A stretch of DNA of 64,000 nt from Flavobacterium notoginsengisoli (GCF_014207905.1 NZ_JACHLB010000002.1:372001-436000); one strand, 5' to 3'; shown: positions 51,146 to 63,205, counted from the stretch's first letter. Numbers and translations are program-made. Notes: generated by a model from the sequence alone, not told the origin.

Positions 51146-54100
51146 CTATCGTGGTAAATGAATACATTTAGTCCGTACAATACTCTCTGAATCTATCAAT
51201 ACTTCCTTTTGCTTTTCAGTCTGTTCGATAGTTTCGTTTTGAGGTTCTGGCGCTATAGATAGCTGTATTTTTCGTTCGATAGAAGCAAGTTCAGTCTTCA
51301 GTTCACCAAGCTTGCTTTCCTTTGCCCATGTACCATTAACAACCTCCTGAAGTACGGGGAGATCCTTTTGAAGTTCAGCTATTTTCTTTTGCTCCTGCTC
51401 AATATGGCCAGGTAACTTTTCCAATGCTTTCAAAAAATTTATCGCGGCCGTTTCCGGATCTTTAGCCATGATACCGTTATTGTAGGTGTATTTTATATTA
51501 CCTTCGCCCTGTATTAAGAAACGATTAACACGAATGTCTATATCTTCCTTTTCCGATACTTCTGTTTTAACCAATAATTGGAATCCATATAAACTGCCTA
51601 TTTCTTGATATTCACCTCCAGTACGAGCCACATCAGCAATCTGGTTAAGTTTTGCTCCTATATGCTTTACATCTGAATCTGAGGATAAGCCATTGAGCTC
51701 TATTGGATTTGCAATAGTACCATCTGAATGCTTCTGTATACGTTTCTGTAAGTTTCCCCAATCAAGACTCATGCGTTCAAAACGGGATTGTGTACTGCTA
51801 AGCATAGCGGTCATATCATCCAATTTATATTTGGAGCTGAATTTCGAACGATTAAACGCTTGTTTTTCACTCTCCAGTCCTGCAATCTGTTTTTCCAATT
51901 TGGCTTTATCCAAAAGATCTGTATTCCCTGAAAGGATGGCTACGTATTCTGAGAAATTCATACCTGACTTCTCGTCCATACTACCTTCATCAATTATGCG
52001 CTTACCAAGGTTATTAGATTTTAATTGGTCTATAAAAAGTTGTTTGTTATATAACAGATTAAACTTATAACTGTCCAACGATTTTTCCACAGCATAGATA
52101 ATCACATCCACTTTATTATCTGCAAAAAATTTGGCAATTTCATTTCCTTTTCGGATTCCCCGCCCATCGCGTTGAGCAAGGTCACTTGGTCGCCACGGTG
52201 TATCTAGATGATGAATAGCAACAGCTCGTTTCTGTGCATTTACACCAGTACCTAACATGCTTGTAGAGCCAAATAATATCCTTATTTTACCTTCGTTCAT
52301 ACCGTTGATAAGATCTTTACGTTGCTTATCATTTTTGGCTTCCTGAATAAAGCGGACTTCATGAGCAGGAATACCGTGATCTTCCACAAGTTTCCGTTTG
52401 ATTTCAGAATATACATTCCATTCTCCGGGTTTGTAGGTTCCTAAATCAGAAAATACAAACTGAGTACCTCTTTGCGCACTAAATTTCTGATAATATTTGG
52501 CAATGTTAGTTGCACAATGAGAAGCTTTATTATCAGGGTGGTCTTCGTATCTTCCACTTACCATACGCATATCGAGCGACATCTTCCGGGCATAATCCGT
52601 AGCAATTAACATTTTTGCTTTTTCCTCACGATCTGTTAACGGAGGTCTTCCTAATAGTTCTGCGTTTCCTGTTTTTGCAAACTCCATTAACATTTTAATA
52701 AATACATCTTGATCAGGTGTCGGTGGGATGTTGTACAATACCTCATTTTTATTGGGGCGGTCTATCCCAATGTCTTTGGCTGTCCTGTAGTCTGTAATTT
52801 CTGAATAGAATTGTGCCAATTCTGGTACTTTAATAAAGTAGCGGAAACGCTCTTTAGCTACAATGTTGTTTGCTACAGAAAATTCATAATCGGTGGTTTT
52901 CCTTGCATAAATGGCTGCCCAGGCATCAAAAGAATTGATCCCCTGTTTTTCTAAAGCCCTTGGGCGTAAGTATTTAAAGAGCAGGTAGAGTTCCGTCAAT
53001 GAATTGCTGATGGTTGTACCCGATAGAAAAGTAGCTCCCATATCAGCATTGATACGTTCCTGAATGGTACGTATTGCAAAAAGTAGGTTCATTGCCTTTA
53101 GGCTCCCGTCTACATTTCCCAAACCAGCAACTCTTGTATGCCTTGTATTGAACATTAAGTTTTTAAATTGGTGGCTTTCGTCCACAAACAAATGGTCAAT
53201 ACCCATCATCTTAAAATCCACTACATCATCCTTACGGTTCTCAATATCGTATTCCAGCGTTTTGAGCTTTACTTCTAGATTTTCTTTGCGCTTAATTACT
53301 CCGGCCAGCATACCTCTCGTAACTTCCTTGCCCTGAGCTTGCAAAGCATCAAGGTTCCGCTCTACACTATCAAGTTCTATTTCTAGTATTTCTTTTTGTA
53401 TTTCTGGTGACTGTGGTATCATGCCAAATTGGTCATGTGTAAGTATAACACAATCCCAATCATTGTTTTTAATATCGCCAAAAATCCGCATCCTCTTTTT
53501 GGGAGTAAAATCCTCTTTCCCAGGATACAAAATCTTGGCGTGTGGGTAGGCAGTTCTGTAAGCTTCGGCTATTTCGTGAACATTACTTTTCAATCCAATA
53601 ATCATAGGCTTGTGAGCTAGGCCTAATCGCTTCATCTCTTGTGCTGCTGTACACATTACTAAGGTTTTCCCTGCACCAACTTCGTGGTCGCAGATTGCAC
53701 CGTTGTTCAGCTTTATCATCCAAACGGTATCTTTTTGGCTTGAATAGAGATCTTCAATATTTAATCCTTTTCTATCAAGCCCCGGAAATTCTTGGTGACT
53801 TCCATCGTAATTAGGCCGTACAAAACAGTTGAAAGTATTGTTGTATTGATCCGTCAACCGCTTTTTAAATTCGTCGTTTTGTCCGTGAAACCAGTCGCCA
53901 AAGGCTGTTCGGATTTCATCAATCTTAGTATTTGCCATTTGTATAGCTTCCATGTCACGTACCTTGACCTCTTGATCACCAATCATCACTTTTTTGGTAA
54001 TATCCGGTGTGGTATTAACCAGTGCGTGTTTAAGCAACGCAACACCGTCAAACGTCCGGCTTTCAGCTTTTACAGCATATTTATCCCATATATGCACATT

Positions 54101-56554
54101 CTTCTGATCGCATTTTACAGAAAAGTCATCGGAGCTTTCAGAATAATGAACTAAAACATCCGTATCGAAAAGATGCGAAGCAAAGCGGGCATAAATACCT
54201 GTAGGTATCCAGCGTTCGCCAAGGTTAAAATCTAGTTCTTCAAATTCGATACGTCCCGGCCTAGCTTCTACTAGGACCGCAAGGCTTTGTTTGGCCGACA
54301 CATCATCTGGGTAGCGTTCGATATAAGCTTTAACTTCCTCTGCCTTTTCGACGACATTACCCGAAATCCATCGTTCGGATATTTCATATTCCTTTCGCAG
54401 GGGATTGTAGAAAATACGTCCATGTAATGCTTCTTTTAAAGCATCATCGGTCATACCGCTGATTTCGGACATATAGCTCAAATCCACCTTTCCGTATTTA
54501 TTGAGCGAAGCCGCTAATGCTTCGTCAGGATTATCAGTTTCAATAGTTATGGTAGAAAAACTTACAGGATGGCTGAAGATATCCGCTTTGTGAACTACAC
54601 CTCCAATAACACGTTCCAGATAAGGGATTTCCTTACCGGAACTATCAGTTTTTATAAGTTTGATATTATCAGCACTATTTAGATTACCATACCTTTTAAC
54701 AAAAGCATCGTATAAACGGTTAAGGGTTTCCCTTTCTTCCTTGTTTTCAGTATGAAGCATTGCCTCTTTGTAGTAAAGCCCGTGGTAAATGTCACGCACA
54801 CCAATGTAAGCCTCGGCTCTTGCTTTTTGTAAAGGCGGTAATTGTAAAGGGTGGAAAACAGCCGTGCCACCTGATATATTTACATCTTGCAAATGCCCAA
54901 CCCAACCATTATCTGTTACAAGACAGTCGTTTCTATGAAATGATTGCAATTCACCATTATACGGAGCAGATGTGGGAATAGTAATCTGAGTGCTGTTCTG
55001 ACCGATCTGGTCATAGACGTTAATACTTGAGAACAGGTCGCCAATAGTTTCCTGTTTAATTCCATCGTTTAATTTATTTTGACTGTCATCCTTATTAGAA
55101 ATTGGAGGTGTATAAGGTTGTTGCATCACACTGAACAGATCGTTCTGGCGACTTATTGCACGACGGTTTGTTTTAGTACTTTTCCTTTTCGCTTGCGTTG
55201 CTTTTTTTGGATAAGCAGGAACCGCTGTAGGTTCATCTATATTTTCAAACAGATCAAAAATACTTAACTGTTTTAATTCCAGCTTTTTTTCCTGAATAAT
55301 TGTTGATGTGTTTAATAACTCTCGTTCCTGATTGATAATTATAGGTTCTACAATCAAAGGTTGCAGTGTTTTAGAAATTTGTATAAAAGTTTCATCATTC
55401 TGCTGTCCTTTATACAAATTGAAATCCAAATGCTTTGCAAAATCTTCCAATAACATCCGTTTAAGCTCTTTAGCAATTCCGGTAACACCGTCATTATGTG
55501 TATAGATGAGGGCGGGTTGCCCATAAGGGTCGGTATCCAATTTACGATCGGTATGGACAATCCTTTTGTTATCCTGAAAGAGTGCATTTCCCGGAGTATT
55601 ATATTCGGTGAGCCTGCTTTGACAAAAAAGTTCTTCAATTTCGCTCAGGTTTTGTTTTGCTGAGTTTTTCTGCAAAATAATTAAGTCACTGCCAACTTCT
55701 GTACCTGCATACTCCGTAAAGAGGTTGTTAGGTAAGCGAACAACTGAAACCAAATTGTTATGTTGCATCAGCGCTCTACGTATCGGTTCATTCTTTGGGC
55801 TATTAAGAATGCCCTGTGAAGTGATATATGCTAATAAACCACCATCACGAAGCATATCAATACCTTTGATAAAGAAGTAATTATGTATACTTCGGGCAGC
55901 CTGTACCTTGGTCGCGTCTTTGCCTCGTGAATAAGAAATGTCAAATACAGATGTATCACCAAATGGTATGTTACTGGCGACAATATCATAGCTATTATGT
56001 TCCTTTTCAGAAATTTCTTCAAAACCGCTTATACGGACATTACTTTCGGGATAGAGTTGTTTTAAAACTTTACCAGTGAGCAGATCCTTTTCGTATGCAG
56101 TAGTAGTTACTTCCTGTTTTTCTAAAAATGATTGTATAAAAGAGCCTATACCTGCAGAGGGTTCTAAGAATTTCTGAATACCGAGGCCATTCTCACGGAA
56201 TGTTGCCGAAATCGCATCTATGATTTGTGGTGGTGTATAAAAAGCCGTTAGTACAGAACTTTTCATGCTATCCACATACCTTCGGTACTGCTTCTCGTCT
56301 TCGGAATTTTCTTTGAGTAATGAATGAAGTTCTTGTGTGAGAGGAAAAAGGTCATGTTCTGTTTTTCTCCAGTGATTAATGTCTATTGCGTTCTGGATTG
56401 GGTTTAACACGAATTTAAGACCGCCAAATCCGCTGTATTGCTTCATTAGCAGTCTTTCACCTACGGTGGCTTGTCGTTTCTCCTTTTCTAGTTTAAAAGC
56501 AATTCGTAAGGCATCAATATTCTGTTGGAGATGTTGCTTTTTACTGAAGCCCAT
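51146..56554 (-). CDS. Giant ICE methylase-helicase protein (N6-methyltransferase-like plus SNF2-like helicase)
   Basis: An 1802-residue protein. The N-terminal third is methyltransferase-like: [15 protein letters not shown], and ASNIPFGD near residue 196, an NPPF variant. The C-terminal part is a superfamily 2 helicase: [10 protein letters not shown] (about 960), [11 protein letters not shown] (about 1124) and [13 protein letters not shown] (about 1463). Long disordered and coiled segments lie between and at the end. It is a conserved backbone gene of Bacteroidota ICEs. Protection of the transferred DNA from restriction is one suggested role, unproven. Confidence 0.88.
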   Translation of the reverse strand: MGFSKKQHLQQNIDALRIAFKLEKEKRQATVGERLLMKQYSGFGGLKFVLNPIQNAIDINHWRKTEHDLFPLTQELHSLLKENSEDEKQYRRYVDSMKSSVLTAFYTPPQIIDAISATFRENGLGIQKFLEPSAGIGSFIQSFLEKQEVTTTAYEKDLLTGKVLKQLYPESNVRISGFEEISEKEHNSYDIVASNIPFGDTSVFDISYSRGKDATKVQAARSIHNYFFIKGIDMLRDGGLLAYITSQGILNSPKNEPIRRALMQHNNLVSVVRLPNNLFTEYAGTEVGSDLIILQKNSAKQNLSEIEELFCQSRLTEYNTPGNALFQDNKRIVHTDRKLDTDPYGQPALIYTHNDGVTGIAKELKRMLLEDFAKHLDFNLYKGQQNDETFIQISKTLQPLIVEPIIINQERELLNTSTIIQEKKLELKQLSIFDLFENIDEPTAVPAYPKKATQAKRKSTKTNRRAISRQNDLFSVMQQPYTPPISNKDDSQNKLNDGIKQETIGDLFSSINVYDQIGQNSTQITIPTSAPYNGELQSFHRNDCLVTDNGWVGHLQDVNISGGTAVFHPLQLPPLQKARAEAYIGVRDIYHGLYYKEAMLHTENKEERETLNRLYDAFVKRYGNLNSADNIKLIKTDSSGKEIPYLERVIGGVVHKADIFSHPVSFSTITIETDNPDEALAASLNKYGKVDLSYMSEISGMTDDALKEALHGRIFYNPLRKEYEISERWISGNVVEKAEEVKAYIERYPDDVSAKQSLAVLVEARPGRIEFEELDFNLGERWIPTGIYARFASHLFDTDVLVHYSESSDDFSVKCDQKNVHIWDKYAVKAESRTFDGVALLKHALVNTTPDITKKVMIGDQEVKVRDMEAIQMANTKIDEIRTAFGDWFHGQNDEFKKRLTDQYNNTFNCFVRPNYDGSHQEFPGLDRKGLNIEDLYSSQKDTVWMIKLNNGAICDHEVGAGKTLVMCTAAQEMKRLGLAHKPMIIGLKSNVHEIAEAYRTAYPHAKILYPGKEDFTPKKRMRIFGDIKNNDWDCVILTHDQFGMIPQSPEIQKEILEIELDSVERNLDALQAQGKEVTRGMLAGVIKRKENLEVKLKTLEYDIENRKDDVVDFKMMGIDHLFVDESHQFKNLMFNTRHTRVAGLGNVDGSLKAMNLLFAIRTIQERINADMGATFLSGTTISNSLTELYLLFKYLRPRALEKQGINSFDAWAAIYARKTTDYEFSVANNIVAKERFRYFIKVPELAQFYSEITDYRTAKDIGIDRPNKNEVLYNIPPTPDQDVFIKMLMEFAKTGNAELLGRPPLTDREEKAKMLIATDYARKMSLDMRMVSGRYEDHPDNKASHCATNIAKYYQKFSAQRGTQFVFSDLGTYKPGEWNVYSEIKRKLVEDHGIPAHEVRFIQEAKNDKQRKDLINGMNEGKIRILFGSTSMLGTGVNAQKRAVAIHHLDTPWRPSDLAQRDGRGIRKGNEIAKFFADNKVDVIIYAVEKSLDSYKFNLLYNKQLFIDQLKSNNLGKRIIDEGSMDEKSGMNFSEYVAILSGNTDLLDKAKLEKQIAGLESEKQAFNRSKFSSKYKLDDMTAMLSSTQSRFERMSLDWGNLQKRIQKHSDGTIANPIELNGLSSDSDVKHIGAKLNQIADVARTGGEYQEIGSLYGFQLLVKTEVSEKEDIDIRVNRFLIQGEGNIKYTYNNGIMAKDPETAAINFLKALEKLPGHIEQEQKKIAELQKDLPVLQEVVNGTWAKESKLGELKTELASIERKIQLSIAPEPQNETIEQTEKQKEVLIDSESIVRTKCIHLPR

Positions 56555-56978
56555 TTTCCTCTATCCAGATTGCGATAGTTCCCGTCAGTTCAGTATAAAG
56601 CAGATCGTAAGCTGTATGGTAAGCAAAGTCATCAGTTAGCTCGTAGCTGGAGAAAACAGACTCACAAACAGGAAACATTTTCAAGGCAAACGGCCTCAAT
56701 TCTTCGTCTGCCATGATTGTATCAAACTCACCACAAACTACTTGAAAAACTGTATCAAATTTTGAAAAATACAGTCCTTCAAAAAGGATATAGTTAGCAA
56801 TCTCATCACATTGCTCAGTATCATTTCCGGAACGAAAAGCACCTTCATAGGCATTGGCAGCCCAGGATGATCGTTGTTCAATAAACTTTTGATCATATGC
56901 TTTTTCGGGAAAGCTGGTATTTAGTAATTCCTGTAATCGTAATCTGAAATACGATAGATCTTTTTGCTGTGTATTCAT
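56541..56978 (-). CDS. DUF1896 protein
   Basis: About 145 residues from the ATG at 56978 ([20 protein letters not shown]); an in-frame ATG at 56996 adds six residues. The DUF1896 pattern continues as [20 protein letters not shown] and the protein is helical and acidic. It overlaps the methylase-helicase gene by 14 bp, so the two are coupled, as in related elements. No function is known. Confidence 0.85.
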   Translation of the reverse strand: MNTQQKDLSYFRLRLQELLNTSFPEKAYDQKFIEQRSSWAANAYEGAFRSGNDTEQCDEIANYILFEGLYFSKFDTVFQVVCGEFDTIMADEELRPFALKMFPVCESVFSSYELTDDFAYHTAYDLLYTELTGTIAIWIEENGLQ

Positions 56979-57177
56979 AAAGTTTATGTTTAGCATTTTT
57001 GCCTAAATCATAAAATTAGAGTAAGTATTAAACGGCTTTACAGATATGGAATGGTTTGGCCTTGAAAGGTAGGGTTTGACGTAAAACACGAGACGTCGGG
57101 AAATATTTTGTATTTTTAGTTTCTCGAACTTGACAGAAAATAAGTTCTGATTTAATTCTCTAAATATTATATGAATA

Positions 57178-58011
57178 ATGAGTAATCTAATTGAAAAGAA
57201 ATTCCAACTCACTGAAGTACTAGTAAAGACAACTTATCAGATTGCAATTTCAAAGGAGAATTCTTTTGAATCAAAGCCATTGGCGTTTGGCGCAGGTTTT
57301 TTTATAAACTATAAAAACAATTTATTCTTTGTTACCGCTGACCATAACATTCATATCGAAGATCATGAAATAAATGCAAGAACCGGGGTCGATAATTTTG
57401 TAGGTATATTTAATAATATAAGCAACAAGGAGAACTTTTCTACTGTAATGACTCCAATAGGGGGCTTTTATTATATGGAGAGTTTTGATATTTCAAAGAA
57501 GGATTTAAATTTTCAACTAATTGATGTTGCCGTCAGTTTAGTTGACAACACCAAATTCGAGGCTCCATTCTTAACTGATGAAGGCTTTAGGGACGAAAAC
57601 GGTAATTTTTTGGTGGCTCCACACGAACAAAAATTTGAGTTTTTGGATCAGCACATTGTAGAGCCCACGTTAGAAGATACTTATTATGTTTATGGAAAGA
57701 TAAAACCTACGTTTAAGGGGCTTTTCCTACATAGAGAAAACACATTCAAGAATAATTTAAAATATATAGATACCTATGGTCGATATATGCTTTTAAACAC
57801 CGAAGAAGAAATTACTGATTCGGAGGACTGGGCTGGTCTTAGCGGTTCTCCAGTTTTAAATCAAAATTTACAATGCATCGGGGTTTTATGTTCAGTAAAT
57901 GCTGGTACTAAATCAGTTTTCGTTAAACCATTTAGTGAAATCACACCTTTATTTGACACTATTATTTTAGAGAACCAATTCAAAAAAGAGAGGAAGAATG
58001 AGAGTATTTAA
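57178..58011 (+). CDS. Trypsin-like serine protease, first gene of a protease-HEPN pair
   Basis: A 277-residue cytosolic protein with the chymotrypsin-fold triad: H56 in FFVTADHN, D116 in QLIDVAVSLV and S222 in WAGLSGSPVL. GAGFFINYKNN before the His is the usual strand. There is no signal peptide, unlike digestive-type proteases, so it acts inside the cell. Its stop codon region overlaps the HEPN gene by 14 bp. The pair stands on the plus strand between minus-strand backbone genes, which marks it as cargo. The target is unknown. Confidence 0.82.
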   Translation: MSNLIEKKFQLTEVLVKTTYQIAISKENSFESKPLAFGAGFFINYKNNLFFVTADHNIHIEDHEINARTGVDNFVGIFNNISNKENFSTVMTPIGGFYYMESFDISKKDLNFQLIDVAVSLVDNTKFEAPFLTDEGFRDENGNFLVAPHEQKFEFLDQHIVEPTLEDTYYVYGKIKPTFKGLFLHRENTFKNNLKYIDTYGRYMLLNTEEEITDSEDWAGLSGSPVLNQNLQCIGVLCSVNAGTKSVFVKPFSEITPLFDTIILENQFKKERKNESI

Positions 58012-58771
58012 TGTTGAATTATTAGTATATGGATCGGTTTTGATAAAAAGGGCAATAGATTTTAGTACGGAGAAAGAACTTGATCTTGGAAATATTTTTC
58101 AAAGCGACATTTCGATAAGACCTAGTAAACAAGGATTTCTAATATCCACTACGGTGTTTACCGCAGATCAGGACCGTGCATATAAGGTCGCATTACTTTT
58201 TGTAGGTAAAATGCTTGATATTTTAGCGATGAGAACAAATTCTCCCCTAAATGTTAGCTTAAATGAATATAGGCAAATTGAGGGGGGAAATAATATTAGA
58301 GCAGTTATTGACAGAGCAGAATTTATTTATTGCTTTAGGATAGCACGCGATCTAAATTTAAACGAAAATAGGCTTTTGAGGGCGTTTAGTTGGTATAGAA
58401 AGGGATTATATACAGAAGACCCATTCGATAAGTTTTTAGCATTGTGGAATGCCATTAGCGTTGTTGCAGATGGCTACTGCAATGACAATGAAAGAACAAG
58501 ACAGGGTATAATTAATAAAATATGGGATTGTTTTATTACTCTTTGGGGTGAATGTGTGGACTGGCAATTTATAGACGGGGATGAAAGATGGATTAATGAT
58601 AATAATGACATACGTAATAAAATTGCTCACGGCGGAATTACTGTAGATGTTCAGTATGTTGAAAATGTAATCAGCAAACTTCCTATTGTGCAAAATGTAG
58701 CTTATAAATTTCTAAGCCAGTGGTCTGAAAGATTGGGGAACAATATCTTAATAGACTTAAATGCCGTTTAG
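57998..58771 (+). CDS. HEPN-like (R-x4-H) putative RNase, second gene of the protease-HEPN pair
   Basis: A 257-residue protein. The N-terminal half is beta-rich. The C-terminal half is helical and ends with the HEPN RNase motif in NNDIRNKIAHGG (R206, H211; R-x4-H), in a context like Apea-type HEPN domains (DPFDKFLALWNAISVVADG before it). HEPN proteins of toxin and defence systems cleave RNA. The 14-bp overlap with the protease gene means co-translation. The protease may activate, inactivate or release this RNase; all three are inference. Confidence 0.75.
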   Translation: MRVFNVELLVYGSVLIKRAIDFSTEKELDLGNIFQSDISIRPSKQGFLISTTVFTADQDRAYKVALLFVGKMLDILAMRTNSPLNVSLNEYRQIEGGNNIRAVIDRAEFIYCFRIARDLNLNENRLLRAFSWYRKGLYTEDPFDKFLALWNAISVVADGYCNDNERTRQGIINKIWDCFITLWGECVDWQFIDGDERWINDNNDIRNKIAHGGITVDVQYVENVISKLPIVQNVAYKFLSQWSERLGNNILIDLNAV

Positions 58772-59638
58772 AAGCTGTAACATTCTCCCAACCTCAATAT
58801 CCATTTTTGAAAATGCAAACCACTTTTTACCCAGGTCTTTTAATGATGCTCCGATATGGTACAATTCTAGTCCATCAATAATTATAAAGCGATCATGGGC
58901 CTGAGTGAAAAGATGGATATCAATAGTCGGATATTGAGTATTGTAACGCTGTAAATCTAATTGTAGCTGATTATTGATATTCTTAGTATAAATTGTTGCG
59001 GTTACCGATGGCTTACGCTTACCTAGTAATGTTAGTACAGTGTCGTCAACATAATTGTCAATGAGAATAATCGAATGATTAGCACTTCTCACAATATCAG
59101 AAATAAAAGTGTAAGCATCGAAAACTTGCCCGTTGTAAAAAATACCTCCTTCGCTTTGAAGTTTATCGCTTTCCAATATCTTAAAGATTTCTTCGAATTT
59201 TTGATCCGTATCAAGTTGCTTTAATTCAATTCTATCCAAGCGATCAAAAAGAGGGGAATTGCTAATTAACACCCTTCGCATCTCTACAAAAGCTTCCATA
59301 ATTTGTACACTTACCTTAATAGCAATTTCAGATCGTAGAACGGCAGAAGCCATTGCTACTCCTGATTCAGAAAAAGCCATTGGTAAATAACGTCTACCGC
59401 CGTGATTTAAACTTGAGGTGCCAAATTGGAACCTCAAGTTTTGAACTTCTTCTTCAGTCAATTGGAAACAGAATGATTCAGGAAATCTTTCAATGTTTCG
59501 TTTTACAGCCCGATTGAGATTCTTTGTTTCTACCTGATACAAGGCTGCTAAATCACTGTCTAGCATCAGCTGTTTACCACGTATGTTATATATTAGATTC
59601 CTGATCTCCTGGGAACTAATCATAGTTTTATTATCCAT
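58757..59638 (-). CDS. ORF6N-domain protein with PLD-like C-terminus
   Basis: A 293-residue protein. The N-terminal ORF6N DNA-binding domain contains RGKQLMLDSDLAALYQVETK and RFPESFCFQLTEEE. The middle is a helical linker. The C-terminus has HDRFIIID and YHIGASLKDLGKKWFAFSK, a half HKD motif with Arg in place of Lys, of phospholipase D-like proteins. It is followed immediately by the topoisomerase gene with 1-bp contact. It overlaps the HEPN gene end by 15 bp on the opposite strand. Confidence 0.82.
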   Translation of the reverse strand: MDNKTMISSQEIRNLIYNIRGKQLMLDSDLAALYQVETKNLNRAVKRNIERFPESFCFQLTEEEVQNLRFQFGTSSLNHGGRRYLPMAFSESGVAMASAVLRSEIAIKVSVQIMEAFVEMRRVLISNSPLFDRLDRIELKQLDTDQKFEEIFKILESDKLQSEGGIFYNGQVFDAYTFISDIVRSANHSIILIDNYVDDTVLTLLGKRKPSVTATIYTKNINNQLQLDLQRYNTQYPTIDIHLFTQAHDRFIIIDGLELYHIGASLKDLGKKWFAFSKMDIEVGRMLQLLNGI

Positions 59639-61722
59639 TATTTTTTAGAGCTTTTATTGTTCACAAATTCAAATGAGCTTTCTGATTTCTCATTTAGTAT
59701 GATATAGGCATCAAACTTCTTTCCTGCCTTACTTTTCATTCCTTTGATGAGCGAAGTTTTTCCTTTATTGATAAGGCTTTCTATATCGCCTATACTGATT
59801 TGTACATCACACACATTACGGAACTGCAACCAATTGCAAGTATCATCAGGGCATTTAACAATCTTATCTTTAATTACAAGCTCCTTGCACTTACATTTTG
59901 GACAGATAAGCTTTGGTAAATTGGTTTGAACAATAACTGACTGTAACAGTTCCTGAGTTATGGTTGTGGCATAGGTTTCCATTTTAATTTGAAAATTACC
60001 AGCATCACTTTCGTTATTCTCTATTTGTTGTAAAGCCAATTCCCATTCTGCAGTCATTGACACATCAGCAATTTTTTTGTCTTTAACTAATTCATAAACT
60101 TGTAATCCTTTTTCGGTTGGAATTAAAGATTTTTTATCCCTTTGAATATAATGACGGGTGAACAAAGTTTCTATAATTGATGCCCTTGTAGCTGGGGTAC
60201 CGATACCGATATTTTGCAATGCTTTGCGTTCATCTTCATTCTCGATTTCCTTTCCTGCAGATTCCATAGCTGATAAAAGTCCGGCCTCGGTATATAGCAC
60301 TGGTGGCTTTGTTTTCTTTTCCAGAACAGATGCTTCCTTGATTTTAAGTTCATCACCTTTTTTCAGTACCGGTATATCCTTTAACGGCTCTATATCTTCA
60401 TCTGTGAAGCTACCTTTTATACCACGCCAGCCAACTTCAATGATTTTACAACCCTTTGCTGTAAAATCATAATGCAATGTTTGCAACCCTATATCTGTGA
60501 TCTCTTTAACACATGCTTGAGATAAAGCTTCCAATAATCGAAAGGCAATCATATCATACACCGCGTTTTCCTTTGCTGATAGTGCCGAAGGGATTTTGTC
60601 AGTAATCAGCAATCCATGATGGTCAGTAACTCGTAAATCGTTAACGATACGCTTACTAAATCTTCCCCATTTCATTTTAGTTACAGCCTGCTTACAATTT
60701 TCTCTATCTTGCAATGCTCTTACCAAGTTAGGTATTTCAGACCATACGTCTTCTGGTATATATTTACTTCCTGTTCGTGGATAAGTGATAAACTTCTTTT
60801 CATACAGACTTTGAGCAATATTTAGTGTTTTATCAGCAGAAAGGTTGAGCTTTTTGTTAGCTTCTTTTTGAAGACCTGTGAGATCAAATAATAAAGGAGG
60901 TTGTTCGGTAATATTTTTATTTTCAACAGATGTGACCTCAACGATACCGGATCTTTCAATTGATTTCAAGACTTCATCTGCGCTGTTTTTATCTTCCCAT
61001 CTTATTTTAGAAAGGCTTTTAAAATCAATGGATTCTTTATGGTGTAACAATTCTATCTGCAAATACTTCTGTACTGAAAAGTTCTTATTGTCCAAGTAAC
61101 GCTTGCATATTAAAGCTAATGTAGGTGTTTGTACTCTGCCAAGTGAGTAGACACCACTTCCAGCAGCTATACTTAAAGCTTGGGTAGCATTGATTCCTAC
61201 CAACCAATCTGCACGGCTTCTGCCTTGTGCTGCATGATATAACCCGTCGAATTCTTTTCCTTCTTTTAGATTTTCAAAACCATTTTTAATAGCTTTTTCA
61301 GTCAACGAGCTAATCCAAAGGCGTTCAAAGGGCTTATTGCATTTCAAATATTCATAAATATAACGGAATATGAGTTCACCTTCACGACCTGCATCAGTAG
61401 CTACTACAATACTTTCACTCAGTTTTATTACTTGCTCTATGACCTTTAGTTGCTTTAATGCACCTGTGTCAACTGTATAATGCTTATCTTTCTTTACTTT
61501 TCGGACAGTAAGCACAAAGGGATTTGGAAGTATTGGCAAAGATGCCTTGTCAAATCCAGTAATTTGGTAATCTTCGGGCATTCCCAACGCTATCAAATGA
61601 CCAAAAGCCCAGGTAACAAAATAGCCATTACCTGTAAGGTAACCTTCCTTTTTCTCTGTGGCTCCCAACAAGCTTGCTATTTCTCTCGCTACACTGGGCT
61701 TTTCTGCTATTACTACTTTCAT
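59638..61722 (-). CDS. topB: Type IA DNA topoisomerase (topoisomerase III-like)
   Basis: A 694-residue topoisomerase. The TOPRIM domain starts MKVVIAEKPSVAREIASLLG, with the acidic motif VVATDAGREGELI (about 107-119). The catalytic tyrosine is Y314 in FITYPRTGS. A C-terminal zinc-ribbon (CPKCKCKELV, then CPDDTCNW) follows. It relaxes or decatenates single-stranded junctions during ICE transfer and replication. It is a standard backbone gene, upstream of the ORF6N gene. Confidence 0.94.
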   Translation of the reverse strand: MKVVIAEKPSVAREIASLLGATEKKEGYLTGNGYFVTWAFGHLIALGMPEDYQITGFDKASLPILPNPFVLTVRKVKKDKHYTVDTGALKQLKVIEQVIKLSESIVVATDAGREGELIFRYIYEYLKCNKPFERLWISSLTEKAIKNGFENLKEGKEFDGLYHAAQGRSRADWLVGINATQALSIAAGSGVYSLGRVQTPTLALICKRYLDNKNFSVQKYLQIELLHHKESIDFKSLSKIRWEDKNSADEVLKSIERSGIVEVTSVENKNITEQPPLLFDLTGLQKEANKKLNLSADKTLNIAQSLYEKKFITYPRTGSKYIPEDVWSEIPNLVRALQDRENCKQAVTKMKWGRFSKRIVNDLRVTDHHGLLITDKIPSALSAKENAVYDMIAFRLLEALSQACVKEITDIGLQTLHYDFTAKGCKIIEVGWRGIKGSFTDEDIEPLKDIPVLKKGDELKIKEASVLEKKTKPPVLYTEAGLLSAMESAGKEIENEDERKALQNIGIGTPATRASIIETLFTRHYIQRDKKSLIPTEKGLQVYELVKDKKIADVSMTAEWELALQQIENNESDAGNFQIKMETYATTITQELLQSVIVQTNLPKLICPKCKCKELVIKDKIVKCPDDTCNWLQFRNVCDVQISIGDIESLINKGKTSLIKGMKSKAGKKFDAYIILNEKSESSFEFVNNKSSKK

Positions 61723-61741
61723 ATTAACCAGTCTTTAGTTG

Positions 61742-63205
61742 TTATCTTTTTACTCCTTTAGATTTAGAAGGATTTTTCGGCTGTTCTTGTTGCTCTTGTT
61801 GTTTCTTACTATCGGGGCTTTTCTGTCCGGATTTCAAGGGCTCCTTAATATGCTTAGTTGCCTCGTTCGTTTTACCTTCTGAGTTAACCGCTGTTTGTGT
61901 TTTATGGGCTTCAGTTGGTTTAGCTTGTTCTTTTAGCTTATTTGGATTTTGAAAAGAAAAATCTATTTTTCCTACTTCCTTATTAAAGGTGATATAGCCA
62001 TTATATTCTTTACCTTTCTTGTCAACTAATCCACTTAAATAAACAGTCTGACCATCCTTGAATTTATTGTATTGGTCATCGTCCAACTCTTTACCTCTAA
62101 ATTTTCTCGGAACTTCTCGCACCTCATTTTGTTGATTAGTTTGGCCGAGGCTCTGCATTTGTTGATTAGACCCACTTCGATCAAAATGAAACTCGACATA
62201 ACGTTTATCTGCATTAAACTGTACAGTAGCATTGAACTCTGCGCCTTTCTTAGAAATCATTCCTTCTATGTAAAGTGGCTTTCCTTCCGCTAGAGTTTGT
62301 TTTTGTCCATCATCAAGTTTAACTCCTTTTATTTCATCAGGAATTTTGATTTTATCGGTTCTCAATGCAACCAGTTCGTTAGTAAGTCTATCCACACTAA
62401 TTATTGATGGAATAGTTTCACCTGTTTTAGGATTAGTCAGATTTACTACACGTCCCATATTACCTATTTGAAGCAAATTATTTTTATCTTCTTCGGTAAA
62501 CTTGTGACCAAAAAACTCAAAGTTCAAGTTGGGTTCCTTACGAATACCATGGATCGCTACTACTACTTGTCCATCGTCATTTACCTGAAGTGATAATCTG
62601 GCATCCATTCTAGTAACGGCAGTACCAAGATTAAGACTGACAGGTACAAGTTCATTCGTTTTGTAACCTTTCAGCAAAGGATCAAGTAGATTCATCTTTT
62701 CGAGTTTATCCTTACTCAAACCGAGATTGTTCATTGTTTCCCAATCAATCTGCTCCGGTTTATAGCGATATTCGTTAGTTTCCGGTGTTGCTTGTGTTGT
62801 TTCCATATTATTTTGATTTACTTGTTTTTCTTCCTGTTGTGATTCTATTTTTACTTCATGGTTTTTCATCAATTGTTTCCCTTCAGGCGTAGGATTAATA
62901 ACCTGCTGCTGCATGGCACTAGCGGTATCAATTGCTAAAGGTGCAGGTACTTTGAAAAAGGAAAAATTGGTCGGATTTTTCAACTGGCTAAAAAAGTTTG
63001 AAAAAAAATTGGAGAAGAAATCACCACTTTTGTCCACGCGCATAAACTGATTCTGATTTTTCTTTGTTGGTTCTACCGTTTCCATGTTTCCTTTTTCATC
63101 AATACTTTTTACCGCCTGGATTTTCTTTTTGTCCCTATCCAGTACTAATAGTATATCAGATAATTGATCAGGACTTTCTTGCTTATCTAAAGTTTGTTGA
63201 GTCAT
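61742..63205 (-). CDS. DUF3945/DUF4099 protein
   Basis: A 487-residue protein. The N-terminal ~150 residues are charged and mostly disordered. A DUF4099-like domain (QIDWETMNNLGLSKDKLEKM) is followed by repeated DUF3945 units around 290-440: LDDGQKQTLAEGKPLYIEGM, then LDDDQYNKFKDGQTVYLSGL. The C-terminus is Lys/Gln-rich. Function is unknown. It is a conserved partner of the ICE topoisomerase, 19 bp upstream of it. Confidence 0.88.
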   Translation of the reverse strand: MTQQTLDKQESPDQLSDILLVLDRDKKKIQAVKSIDEKGNMETVEPTKKNQNQFMRVDKSGDFFSNFFSNFFSQLKNPTNFSFFKVPAPLAIDTASAMQQQVINPTPEGKQLMKNHEVKIESQQEEKQVNQNNMETTQATPETNEYRYKPEQIDWETMNNLGLSKDKLEKMNLLDPLLKGYKTNELVPVSLNLGTAVTRMDARLSLQVNDDGQVVVAIHGIRKEPNLNFEFFGHKFTEEDKNNLLQIGNMGRVVNLTNPKTGETIPSIISVDRLTNELVALRTDKIKIPDEIKGVKLDDGQKQTLAEGKPLYIEGMISKKGAEFNATVQFNADKRYVEFHFDRSGSNQQMQSLGQTNQQNEVREVPRKFRGKELDDDQYNKFKDGQTVYLSGLVDKKGKEYNGYITFNKEVGKIDFSFQNPNKLKEQAKPTEAHKTQTAVNSEGKTNEATKHIKEPLKSGQKSPDSKKQQEQQEQPKNPSKSKGVKR

